DNA from: CALNYS01 sp942490855
Lineage (GTDB): Bacteria > Planctomycetota > Phycisphaerae > Phycisphaerales > UBA1924
Reading direction: 5' to 3'
Assembly (NCBI GenBank): GCA_942490855.1
Contig: CALNYS010000002.1
Coordinates: forward strand, 196,336 to 260,335
DNA length: 64,000 nucleotides
The notes beneath the pieces are model-generated. The model was not told where the DNA came from and ran no database searches. It was given only the letters and a program-made list of their open reading frames with translations. The stretch's first letter is position 1; the number at the start of each line of letters is the position of its first letter. The position numbers were made by a program, and so were the translations under genes. Positions 16,470 to 23,475 of this stretch are shown piece by piece.

Positions 16470-17054
16470 CTACGGGCGTTCGCCCTCGAGGTGCGCGATG
16501 AGGCGCTCGTAGAGCCCGCGGTTCTGCTGCTCGAAGAACCCCATCATGCGCCGCAGCTCGGGGCTGTCGGTGTAGCCGAGCCCGTAGGACGTCACGCGGG
16601 TGCGCCCCGGCTCGAGCGCATCGAAGAGGATCACGTTGTAGAGATTCTCGGCGTCTTTCTTGAGGACCTCGGGCCAGTTCTCTGTCGCGTCGGTGCGCAG
16701 CGTGAGCAGGCGTTGCGGGACGTAGTTGACGATGTGCAGCGTGATCACGTGATCGCCCTCGAGCCCGCGCTCGGGGTCGTAGGACGCGCGGATCGTGCCC
16801 CCGGCGCGCAGGTCGGCTTCCGCGACGGGCGCCGCCCACGACGCGTACCCCTCCGAGGTCGTGTACGCGTCCCAGACCTCGGCGACGGGCGCCTCGATCA
16901 CGACGGTCTCGGTCAGCGTGAGCTGGCCCTCGGGGGTGCGATCGACGGAGTGGGAGATGCGCGGCGCGGGCTCGTCTGCGCCGGCAAAGCAGGCAAAGGC
17001 GCACACGGCGAGAGCGACCACGACGAACGCGGGAAGCAATGGAGTGTTCTTCAT
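16470..17054 (-). CDS. Exported SRPBCC (START-like, AHSA1-type) domain protein
   Basis: A 194-residue protein starting MKNTPLLPAFVVVALAVCAFACFAGAD, a signal peptide with possible lipobox-like cysteines, so it is probably exported or membrane attached. The remainder is an SRPBCC hydrophobic-ligand-binding fold: LTETVVIEAPVAEVWDAYTTSEGYASWAAPVAEADLRAGGTIRASYD and later LEPGRTRVTSYGLGYTDSPELRRMMGFFEQQNRGLYERL (outlines). The family binds lipids or other hydrophobic molecules; a signal peptide is unusual for AHSA1-like members. It is cotranscribed with the AraC regulator downstream. The start was chosen at 17054 because it gives the complete signal peptide; the ribosome site is weak. Confidence 0.8.
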   Translation of the reverse strand: MKNTPLLPAFVVVALAVCAFACFAGADEPAPRISHSVDRTPEGQLTLTETVVIEAPVAEVWDAYTTSEGYASWAAPVAEADLRAGGTIRASYDPERGLEGDHVITLHIVNYVPQRLLTLRTDATENWPEVLKKDAENLYNVILFDALEPGRTRVTSYGLGYTDSPELRRMMGFFEQQNRGLYERLIAHLEGERP

Positions 17055-17197
17055 GCCGGCGAGCGTACCGGGGGCGCGGCCCGGAGGATTGAACATTTCT
17101 GCCCGCGCCCGCGTGCTTGGGCTGCAAGTCCGAAACACCCGGCGGCCCGTTCCCGGCGCCGCCGCGTGTACGCATCCGTCACGAATCTCAGACCCGC

Positions 17198-18439
17198 TCA
17201 GAACGCCGGCCCCCACGCGGCGAGCAAGATCGCGAGGTCGCCCGAGTTGACGAAGCCGTCGCCGTTGAGGTCGGCGCTCGAGCCGGTGGTCCCGTCCGCG
17301 CACGGGTGACGCTTCTTAAAGAGGGGCTCGGTGTTGGGGAACACGCCCAGCTGGTTGAAGGCTTGCTGCGCGTTCGGGTTCAGGAACGGCGCCGTGATGC
17401 CGGCGCCGAACTCCGCGAAGAACTCGCACACCTCGCCAGTCGGGCTCTTGATGATGTTCACGCTGTCATAGAAGTCGTTGCGGTTCTGCCCGAACCCGGT
17501 GTTTCCTGCAAAGAGCGGGCCGGGGGCGCCGAGCGCTGGGTCGCCCAGGCAGAGGTTGAGGGATCCGAAGCCGTAGGCGTTGCCGAACCCGGCGGTCCCG
17601 ATGGGGTTCCCCGCGGCGTCGGTCAGGAACCAGTTGAACGAGAGGCACTCGCCCTTGTCCCAGTCGCAGACGTAAATAACGAACCCGTCGAGAACGTTGC
17701 CGGTGGGATCGATATCGATCTGCGCCATGTTGGACGGGAAGGGAAGGCCTGCGGGGTCGGGGGTGTAGGGGCCAAACGGGAACGGCGGCGCCACGGGCGG
17801 TCCGCCGTCGATCGCGGTGTCGCCCAATCCCGCAAAGTCCGTCGATCCATCGAGCCCGAAGCCGGGGACGAGCGCCCACGAGGCGAACGGGTTGCCCGGG
17901 AGCGGACCGAGCAGGTCGTGGAAGGGCAACGGCGTGCCGCAGCGCCACTCCGCGGTGCCCTTGACGCCAGAAAAGTTCCCGGTCGCGCTCCAGTCGTTGA
18001 GGGCGCCGGGGACGTCGCCTCGCCCGCGCCCGTTGTGGATGGCGGGGACATCGAAGACGCCGGGCCCGATGTCGCCGGGGCTAAAGGGTGTCCCGCCGCG
18101 CCCGTCGGGGTCCACGTTCGCGAGGAAGATTGTCGGGGGCGCGCCGGTTGCGCCCGCGACGCCCATCGCCCCTCCACCGAAGCCGGGGCCGATCGCGAGC
18201 GTGCCGACGTTGGGCGCGATGATCATCCCGCATGCGTCCTGGTCGGACCAGTTGAGCACTTCGAACTCGATGCAGTACGTCTTGCAGGTGAGGTCACCGG
18301 GCAACTGCTCAATATCGGTGATCCGGAAGCAGAACACAGGGGGCGCTTGGGCGGCTCCCGGCGGATCAGCGAACGCGGGCGCGGCGCAGGCTCCGGCGAG
18401 TGTTCCGATCAGGGCGCACGTGAGAGGGTGGTGTGTCAT
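17198..18439 (-). CDS. Secreted dockerin-repeat protein (single repeat)
   Basis: A 413-residue exported protein, start at 18439 with GGAG 8 bases upstream. The signal peptide is MTHHPLTCALIGTLAGACAAPAFADP. The body has many aromatic and glycine residues plus cysteine pairs (FCFRIT, CKTYCIEF, DACGMII, VCDWDKGEC), suggesting a disulfide-stabilised beta structure, with FEVLNWSDQ resembling a choice-of-anchor-type domain. There is no catalytic motif. It ends with one dockerin unit, DLNGDGFVNSGDLAILLAAWGPAF. Monocistronic; divergent from the sigma factor locus. Probably a cell-surface or extracellular structural protein. Confidence 0.83.
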   Translation of the reverse strand: MTHHPLTCALIGTLAGACAAPAFADPPGAAQAPPVFCFRITDIEQLPGDLTCKTYCIEFEVLNWSDQDACGMIIAPNVGTLAIGPGFGGGAMGVAGATGAPPTIFLANVDPDGRGGTPFSPGDIGPGVFDVPAIHNGRGRGDVPGALNDWSATGNFSGVKGTAEWRCGTPLPFHDLLGPLPGNPFASWALVPGFGLDGSTDFAGLGDTAIDGGPPVAPPFPFGPYTPDPAGLPFPSNMAQIDIDPTGNVLDGFVIYVCDWDKGECLSFNWFLTDAAGNPIGTAGFGNAYGFGSLNLCLGDPALGAPGPLFAGNTGFGQNRNDFYDSVNIIKSPTGEVCEFFAEFGAGITAPFLNPNAQQAFNQLGVFPNTEPLFKKRHPCADGTTGSSADLNGDGFVNSGDLAILLAAWGPAF

Positions 18440-18826
18440 CCGTGGATCTCCAGCTATTGCCGGGGAGCCCAGGAGGCTGAAAACGCAAGTCCCTGGGAGC
18501 AACCCCGGGGTGATTCAAAGCGGCCTTCACAATTCAGCCGCGGATACCTACGTCCTCCAGACTACCCATGCGATCACGCGGAAACACGCTCAAAAACAGA
18601 CATCGCTGTAAGCGCTTCACCCGACGCACCCTCGGTTCGCACGCACCGAGGACACCCGCGTCTGATGTCGCCACTCGATCGGGTGGGTCGCGCGCCGTGC
18701 GCGCTGGCGACGGGGGGCGCAAGAGCGGCGCGTTCCACCTGTTCAGGTGTGGGCGAATTGCCCGAAGTCCGTACCAGATGCTGGTTTGCACTGGCGTCTC
18801 CCGCGCCGAGCGTGCAGGATAGTGGG
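18440..18826. other. 387-bp divergent intergenic region upstream of the sigma factor
   Basis: This region lies between the dockerin gene and the sigma/kinase locus. I see no gene. It contains two inverted repeats: CCTCGG...CCGAGG with a 10-base loop near 18640, and the 14-base palindrome CACCTG-TT-CAGGTG at 18736-18749. The second lies about 80 bases before the sigma factor start and could be an operator. Confidence 0.5.
18736..18749. promoter_or_regulatory. Palindrome upstream of the sigma factor gene, possible operator
   Basis: A perfect inverted repeat, CACCTG / TT / CAGGTG, sits 78 bases before the sigma factor ATG. Its symmetry suits a dimeric regulator, but no regulator can be named from sequence. 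Confidence 0.3.
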
Positions 18827-19342
18827 ATGGGGTACCAGTTCCGAGAGTCTCCTCTTGAGACCATGACCGGCGTGCTGAACGACGTGGATCGCGGCGTGGT
18901 CGGTGCGCAGGATCGTCTCGTCGAGCTCTTCCTCCCCGACGTGCGCAAGCTCGCGAACGGGCAGCTGGACACCGCCTCGTTCCACGCTGAGGCGCGCCTG
19001 CCCGACGTGATCCACGAGACGTTTACCCGCCTGTTCAAGGACGCGCCCCCCTCCTCGCGTGATCGCACGCGCTGCTACTCCGCCGCCTCGCAGGCGATGC
19101 GTCACGTCCTGATGGAGCGCGCACGGGCCGCGGAAGTCCGGGCGCGCCACGACCAGTCCTTCGCCTCGACCCGCGTGAACGCCCTGGACACCCGCGAGCG
19201 TCTCGGGCTGCTGCTGGCGATGGACGAGGCGTTCGAGCGTCTCCGCGACATCGCGCCGCTGCAGCACGAGATCGTCGCCGCACGCTACTTCGCCGGGCTG
19301 AGTGTGGCGGAGGCTCGCGGGCGGTCTGGACCGGAGCGTTGA
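18827..19342 (+). CDS. ECF RNA polymerase sigma factor, region 4 interrupted by a frameshift
   Basis: The open frame gives 171 residues beginning MGYQFRESPLETMTGVLNDVD. Region 2 is recognisable in LPDVIHETFTRLFKD and AASQAMRHVLMERARAAEVRARHDQ, the pattern of the planctomycete Sigma70_ECF group. Region 4 starts normally (LQHEIVAARYFAGLSVAE), then turns into ARGRSGPER and stop. In the +1 frame the missing helix-turn-helix appears exactly where expected (LAGGLDRSVEEIESEYALAVAWLSTTL), so one extra G around 19317 (GGAGGCTC where GGAGCTC fits) explains the break. That second frame continues without a stop into the kinase. Either this is a sequence error hiding a sigma-kinase fusion, or it is a genuine shift. 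Expected role: promoter recognition under control of the linked kinase. Confidence 0.85.
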   Translation: MGYQFRESPLETMTGVLNDVDRGVVGAQDRLVELFLPDVRKLANGQLDTASFHAEARLPDVIHETFTRLFKDAPPSSRDRTRCYSAASQAMRHVLMERARAAEVRARHDQSFASTRVNALDTRERLGLLLAMDEAFERLRDIAPLQHEIVAARYFAGLSVAEARGRSGPER

Positions 19343-21494
19343 AGAGATCGAGAGCGAATACGCGCTCGCGGTCGCGTGGCTGAGCACCACGCTCCCGCGC
19401 CCCGCCTCGAGCGCCGCGGCGCACGCGCTGTATTGCGACGCGATGCGCCTCCCCCCCGGCGAGCGCGACGCCTTTGTGCGCGCCGGCGCAGCAGACGACG
19501 ATGCGTCGGCCGCGTTCGTGCTCGGCTGCGTCGCGCAGCACGATCGCTCCAGCTGGCTCGACGAACCGATCGGGACGTTCCTGCCCGAGCTCTTCGACCC
19601 GGGGGAGATCGAGGTCGGGCCGTACACGATCACCAAGAAGATCGGCTCGGGCTCGATGGGCGAGGTGTACCTCGCGCGGGACGAGCACCTCAAGCGCGAC
19701 ATCGCGCTCAAGATCCTCTCGCGCCAGCGTTCCAAGGTGGCGGGGGACACCCAGAGCGTGCTGCGCGAGGCGAGGGCGTCGGCCCGTCTCGATCACCCCG
19801 GCATCGTCCCGGTCTTCGAGGCCGGGCACAACGGCGCGGCGTTCTGGATCGCCAGCGCCTACGTCGAGGGCGGGTCGCTCCGCGAACGCCTCGACGCGCT
19901 GGACCCCGCCGAGCGCCACACGCGCGGGTGGGTTGACCACGCGGTCGTGATCGTTGCCCGCTGCGCCGAAGCGATCCAACACGCGCACGATCACGGCGTG
20001 ATCCACCGCGACGTGAAGCCTTCGAACATCCTGCTGGGCGAGCGCGGGGCGCCGCGCTTGGTTGATTTCGGCATCGCCCACACGCCGGGCGAACGGTTCG
20101 AGACCATCCTGCACCACGCCGGCACGACGCCCTACATGAGCCCCGAGCGCGCGCGCGAGGAAGAACGGACGCCGCACCCGCGCAGCGACGTGTACTCGCT
20201 GGGCGTCGTGCTCTACGAGTGCCTCACGGGCGCGCTCCCGTTCCCGGGGCGCACGCTCGCCGAGCTGCTGGGCGCGCACGACGGGGCGCTCCCGCGGAGC
20301 ATCCGGAGCGTCAACCGGCGGGTCCCGCGCGGGCTTGAAGCGGTGTGCTTCAAGGCGCTCGAGCTGGACCCGCGCCGCCGGTACCAGTCCGCGCAGGAGT
20401 TCGCCGACGACCTCCGGCGCGCGCTGGGAGGCGAGGCGGTCGCGGGGCTCCAACGCTTCGCGCGACCGCGCGCCTGGGCGTCGCGCCGCCGCCTCCCGCT
20501 GATCGCCGGGGCCGTCGTCGTCGCGAGCGTCGCGATCGTCGCCGCGGCGCTGCATACCCCGGTTCCCAGCGGCGTCCTCGTCATCCCGGGCGAAGGGACG
20601 CGGGTCGCTGTCTACCCGCTCCGGGGCGGGCCCCAGCACGGGCCGGGCGAAGCGGTGTACGAGGGCACGCTCCCGCTCCGTAAACGCCTGCCTGAGGGGG
20701 ACTACCGGGCGGTTGTCTACGCCGGAACGGGCACGATCGAGCTCTCCCGCGAGATCCGAGCCGGGGAAACCGTCGTCGCCGAGCCCCCGGAGTCCCCGGC
20801 GTGGTGGCTCGCGTCGGACATGATCCACATCCCCGCCGGGCCGGCCGTGGTCGGGCGGGAAGACATGGACGCCCCGGCGTACGCCCGGCGCACGATCGAG
20901 CTGCCCGCGTACTGGATCGATCGGTACGAGGTGTCCAACGCCGAGTACCGGGCGTTTGTCCAGGCGACCGGCGCCGAGGCCCCCGCGATCTGGCCCTCCC
21001 CCTACGACCCGGCGTTCGATCACCTGCCCGTCGTCGGGGTCTCGCGCGACGAGGCCCGTGCCTACGCCGAGTGGGCGGGCAAGCGTCTCCCCACGGCGAA
21101 CGAGTGGGAGCGCGCCGCGGCCTCGGCCGAGGGCTTCATGTTCCCGTGGGGCAACGACGCGCCGCCCCCGCCCGCCGACCCGGTGGGCCCCGGGCTGTGG
21201 AGCATCCGTCCCGGCACGCCGGAAGGGCGCGACCACTACCTGCGTTACGTGCGCGCAATCAACGACGGCGGGCAGGATGTATCCCCCGAAGGGGGGGTGA
21301 ACTTCTTCGGGAACGTCGCCGAGTGGACCGAGACTCGGCACGGCCCCGTATCCCCCGAAGAGGGGTTCATTATCAAGGGCACGGATTGGGCGCGCGCGGT
21401 GTACAGCGGCGCGGGACTCACCGGCGTGTCGTATGGGCAGACGACCACACGCGCGCTGCACATCGGGTTCCGCTGCGCGCGCACGTCCCGCTGA
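19302..21494 (+). CDS. Transmembrane Ser/Thr kinase with C-terminal formylglycine-generating-enzyme-like domain
   Basis: Read from a GTG at 19302 this frame gives 730 residues; residues 1-33 are the tail of the sigma factor's DNA-binding region. Then comes a kinase-linked N-terminal segment (ALYCDAMRLPPGERDAFVRAG). The kinase domain (about 105-375) has the glycine loop IGSGSMGEVYLARD, Lys137 (IALKIL), catalytic Asp237 (HRDVKPSNILL), DFG at 255, and SDVYSLGVVLYECLTG; all key residues are intact. A membrane helix (about 398-420) is followed by a small beta domain, then a SUMF1/FGE-like domain (507-730): MIHIPAGPAVVGREDMDAP, YWIDRYEVSNAEYRAFV, WAGKRLPTANEWERAA, FFGNVAEWTE, IGFRCAR. The kinase should face the cytoplasm and the FGE-like domain the outside. 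The native start is uncertain because of the upstream frameshift. Confidence 0.9.
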   Translation: MWRRLAGGLDRSVEEIESEYALAVAWLSTTLPRPASSAAAHALYCDAMRLPPGERDAFVRAGAADDDASAAFVLGCVAQHDRSSWLDEPIGTFLPELFDPGEIEVGPYTITKKIGSGSMGEVYLARDEHLKRDIALKILSRQRSKVAGDTQSVLREARASARLDHPGIVPVFEAGHNGAAFWIASAYVEGGSLRERLDALDPAERHTRGWVDHAVVIVARCAEAIQHAHDHGVIHRDVKPSNILLGERGAPRLVDFGIAHTPGERFETILHHAGTTPYMSPERAREEERTPHPRSDVYSLGVVLYECLTGALPFPGRTLAELLGAHDGALPRSIRSVNRRVPRGLEAVCFKALELDPRRRYQSAQEFADDLRRALGGEAVAGLQRFARPRAWASRRRLPLIAGAVVVASVAIVAAALHTPVPSGVLVIPGEGTRVAVYPLRGGPQHGPGEAVYEGTLPLRKRLPEGDYRAVVYAGTGTIELSREIRAGETVVAEPPESPAWWLASDMIHIPAGPAVVGREDMDAPAYARRTIELPAYWIDRYEVSNAEYRAFVQATGAEAPAIWPSPYDPAFDHLPVVGVSRDEARAYAEWAGKRLPTANEWERAAASAEGFMFPWGNDAPPPPADPVGPGLWSIRPGTPEGRDHYLRYVRAINDGGQDVSPEGGVNFFGNVAEWTETRHGPVSPEEGFIIKGTDWARAVYSGAGLTGVSYGQTTTRALHIGFRCARTSR

Positions 21495-21605
21495 ATTGCC
21501 CTGTACTACTCTCGAAATACAGACCCTTTTGTGAGAAACCAACGCCGCTGCGCCTACGATGCGCTCACTCTTCCAAAAACACGTTTGTCCCCCAGGAGGC
21601 ACCCC

Positions 21606-22022
21606 ATGGCTCGTGGAAGCATGCTCATTCAGATCCAGCGCCCGTCCCTTTCGCCGGCCGACACGGAGCGGTTCAACACGTCGCTGCGCGCGCACTGCGC
21701 GCAGTACGGCTTGTCGCCGGCGTGTGATTCGTGGGTCGAGATCTTCGGTCTCCCCGAGGACGCCTCGGGGCTGCACGCGTTCGTGACGTCGAAGCTGGAG
21801 GGCACCTCGATCGACATGGGAAACGTGACGTACGAGCCGATCTCCGACTCGATGGCCTACTGCATCACGTCCAGCGAGCTCATCACGTGCTACCCGACGA
21901 TCACGCCGATCTGGTCGGGCGGCAACGCCAACCCGTTCGCGGTGAAGGTGAAGCTCGAGTCCGGGCTCGAGGTCGAGTACCCGATCACGTTCGTCGTCGC
22001 GATCGACGCCAAGCTCGGCTAA
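21606..22022 (+). CDS. Small soluble protein, unknown function
   Basis: A 138-residue protein. The start at 21606 has AGGAGG 7 bases upstream. It has no signal peptide or membrane helix. Visible features are QIQRPSLSPADTERFNTSLRAHCAQYGLSP, SWVEIFGLPEDASGLHAFVTSKLEG and a C-terminal strand-rich LESGLEVEYPITFVVAIDAKLG (outlines). Four cysteines are spread through it. I do not recognise the family. It follows the sigma/kinase locus by 111 bases and has its own strong ribosome site, so it may be a separate unit; a hairpin lies 50 bases downstream. Confidence 0.7.
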   Translation: MARGSMLIQIQRPSLSPADTERFNTSLRAHCAQYGLSPACDSWVEIFGLPEDASGLHAFVTSKLEGTSIDMGNVTYEPISDSMAYCITSSELITCYPTITPIWSGGNANPFAVKVKLESGLEVEYPITFVVAIDAKLG

Positions 22023-22071
22023 GGCCCCGTGCGGGGTCGCCCGCGTATGAGCACAAGACACACAAAAACAA

Positions 22072-22105
22072 ACGAGGCGGGGTCCGGATGAACCCCGCCT
22101 CGTTC
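22072..22105 (-). terminator. Strong hairpin terminator for tRNA-Val, possibly bidirectional
   Basis: A 13-bp perfect stem, AACGAGGCGGGGT (22072-22084) with ACCCCGCCTCGTT (22093-22105), encloses an 8-base loop. On the minus strand it is followed by TTTGTTTTTGTG, so it ends tRNA-Val transcription. On the plus strand the U-tract is poor (CGGTTA), but the hairpin sits 50 bases after the small gene's stop and may also act there. Confidence 0.8.
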
Positions 22106-22138
22106 GGTTATCGGTGGCGTCTCGGGGACGCACGGAAG

Positions 22139-22212
22139 TGAGCGATACTGGACTTGAACCAGTGACCTCCTCGATGTCAACGAGGCGCGCTAGCCAACTG
22201 CGCCAATCGCTC
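22139..22212 (-). tRNA. tRNA-Val (GAC anticodon)
   Basis: A full 74-base cloverleaf on the minus strand. Acceptor GAGCGAT pairs with ATCGCTC, the D arm is GCGC/GCGC, the anticodon stem CCTCG/CGAGG encloses loop TTGACAT (anticodon GAC), and the T arm is ACTGG TTCAAGT CCAGT. The discriminator is A; CCA is not encoded. Confidence 0.97.
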
Positions 22213-22335
22213 GATACAGACCGCTCGGCGGGAACCCGTCCAGCGGCGTTTGCGAAGTATAAGCTCTCCCCGGCGGAATGCCAGCAGGCCGCCGAGAGTT
22301 CATCCCGAGACGCTCCTCACAAGGAATCCGCCCCC

Positions 22336-23475
22336 ATGCGGCACGCTCTTCTCATCACGTTGATCGGTGCGCTCGGCGCGCTCCCCGCCCTCGCCCCCGC
22401 TCAGAACGGCCCCCCGCCTGCTCAGGTCTTTGTGGACGCGGCGAAGCTCGAGATCGTTGAGTCGTTCCGCGAGAGCACCGGCTCGCTCCGCCCGGCCCGA
22501 CGCTCCGTGGTGGCCTCGCAGGAGGGCGGGGTGGTCGAGCTGTTCGACATCGACGAGGGCGACGCGGTCCGCACGGGCGACGTGCTCGCGCGGCTCGACA
22601 GCGTGCTCCTGCAGCTGGACGTCGATCGCGCCGCCGCTCAGGTCGAGAGCGACCGCGGGCTGGTGAGCGAGCGTCGGGCCGAGCTCGAGAACGCGCAGCG
22701 CGACCTGGCCCGCCTCGAATCGCTCGACGAGCGCGGCTCGGCCCGCCCCGTGGAGCTCGACGACTCGCGCACCGAGACGGCGCGGATGGCGGCGCAGCTC
22801 CATCAGGCCGAGGCGGACCTCGCCGCCCACCTCGCCGAGCTCGCCCGGGCGGAACGGCGCGTGGCCAACGCGACCATCGTCGCCCCGTTCGACGGGCGGG
22901 TGGTCTCCACCGCAACGGAGCTGGGAGAGTGGATCAACGAGGGCGGCGCGGTCGCCGAGCTCGTGGCGATCGACACCCTCGAGTGCTGGCTGGACGTCCC
23001 CGAAACAGCGATCGCGATGGTGCGCGCGAGCGCCGAGCCGTTCGACGTGCGGATCGACGCCCTCGGGCGCACCGTGACGGCGTACGAGGCCGTCGTCGTC
23101 CCCGACGCCGACCCTCTCTCACGCCTCTTCCCGGTCCGTTTGACCCTCGACAACAGCGCCGGCGAGCTCGCCCCCGGGATGAGCGTCACCGGCCTCGTGC
23201 CCACCGGCGTGCGCGGCGAGGCCCTGACGATCCACCGAGACAGCGTGCGGGTGGACGAACTCGGCGAATACGTCTTTGCCGACCGCGCGGGCGTGGCCGC
23301 GGTCGTCCGCGTGCATACCCTCAACGCGAGCGGTGAGCGCGTCGTGATCCGCCCCGGCGACATCCGCCCCGGCGACCGTGTGGTCGTCGAGGGCAACGAG
23401 CGCATCATGCCCGGACAACCGCTCCTGATCCTTGGCGAGGGCTCGCCTGCTGACGCCGCGCGGGGCGCCCGATGA
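22336..23475 (+). CDS. RND efflux membrane-fusion protein (periplasmic adaptor)
   Basis: A 379-residue exported adaptor. Signal peptide MRHALLITLIGALGALPALAPAQ. It has the first half-lipoyl motif TGSLRPARRSVVASQEGGVVELFDIDEGDAVRTGDVLARLD, a coiled-coil hairpin (about residues 95-170, DRGLVSERRAELENAQRDLARLE), the second half-lipoyl VANATIVAPFDGRVVSTATELGEWINEGGAV, and beta-barrel and membrane-proximal domains ending GNERIMPGQPLLIL (outlines). This is the classic order of AcrA/MexA-type adaptors. Its last codons overlap the ATG of the RND pump by 4 bases (ATGA), so translation is coupled. No outer-membrane factor gene is adjacent. Confidence 0.93.
   Translation: MRHALLITLIGALGALPALAPAQNGPPPAQVFVDAAKLEIVESFRESTGSLRPARRSVVASQEGGVVELFDIDEGDAVRTGDVLARLDSVLLQLDVDRAAAQVESDRGLVSERRAELENAQRDLARLESLDERGSARPVELDDSRTETARMAAQLHQAEADLAAHLAELARAERRVANATIVAPFDGRVVSTATELGEWINEGGAVAELVAIDTLECWLDVPETAIAMVRASAEPFDVRIDALGRTVTAYEAVVVPDADPLSRLFPVRLTLDNSAGELAPGMSVTGLVPTGVRGEALTIHRDSVRVDELGEYVFADRAGVAAVVRVHTLNASGERVVIRPGDIRPGDRVVVEGNERIMPGQPLLILGEGSPADAARGAR

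Noticed and set aside
19035..22133. A 1032-codon minus-strand frame opposite the kinase
   Set aside because: It overlaps three plus-strand genes, has no motif and runs through the terminator and into the next locus.
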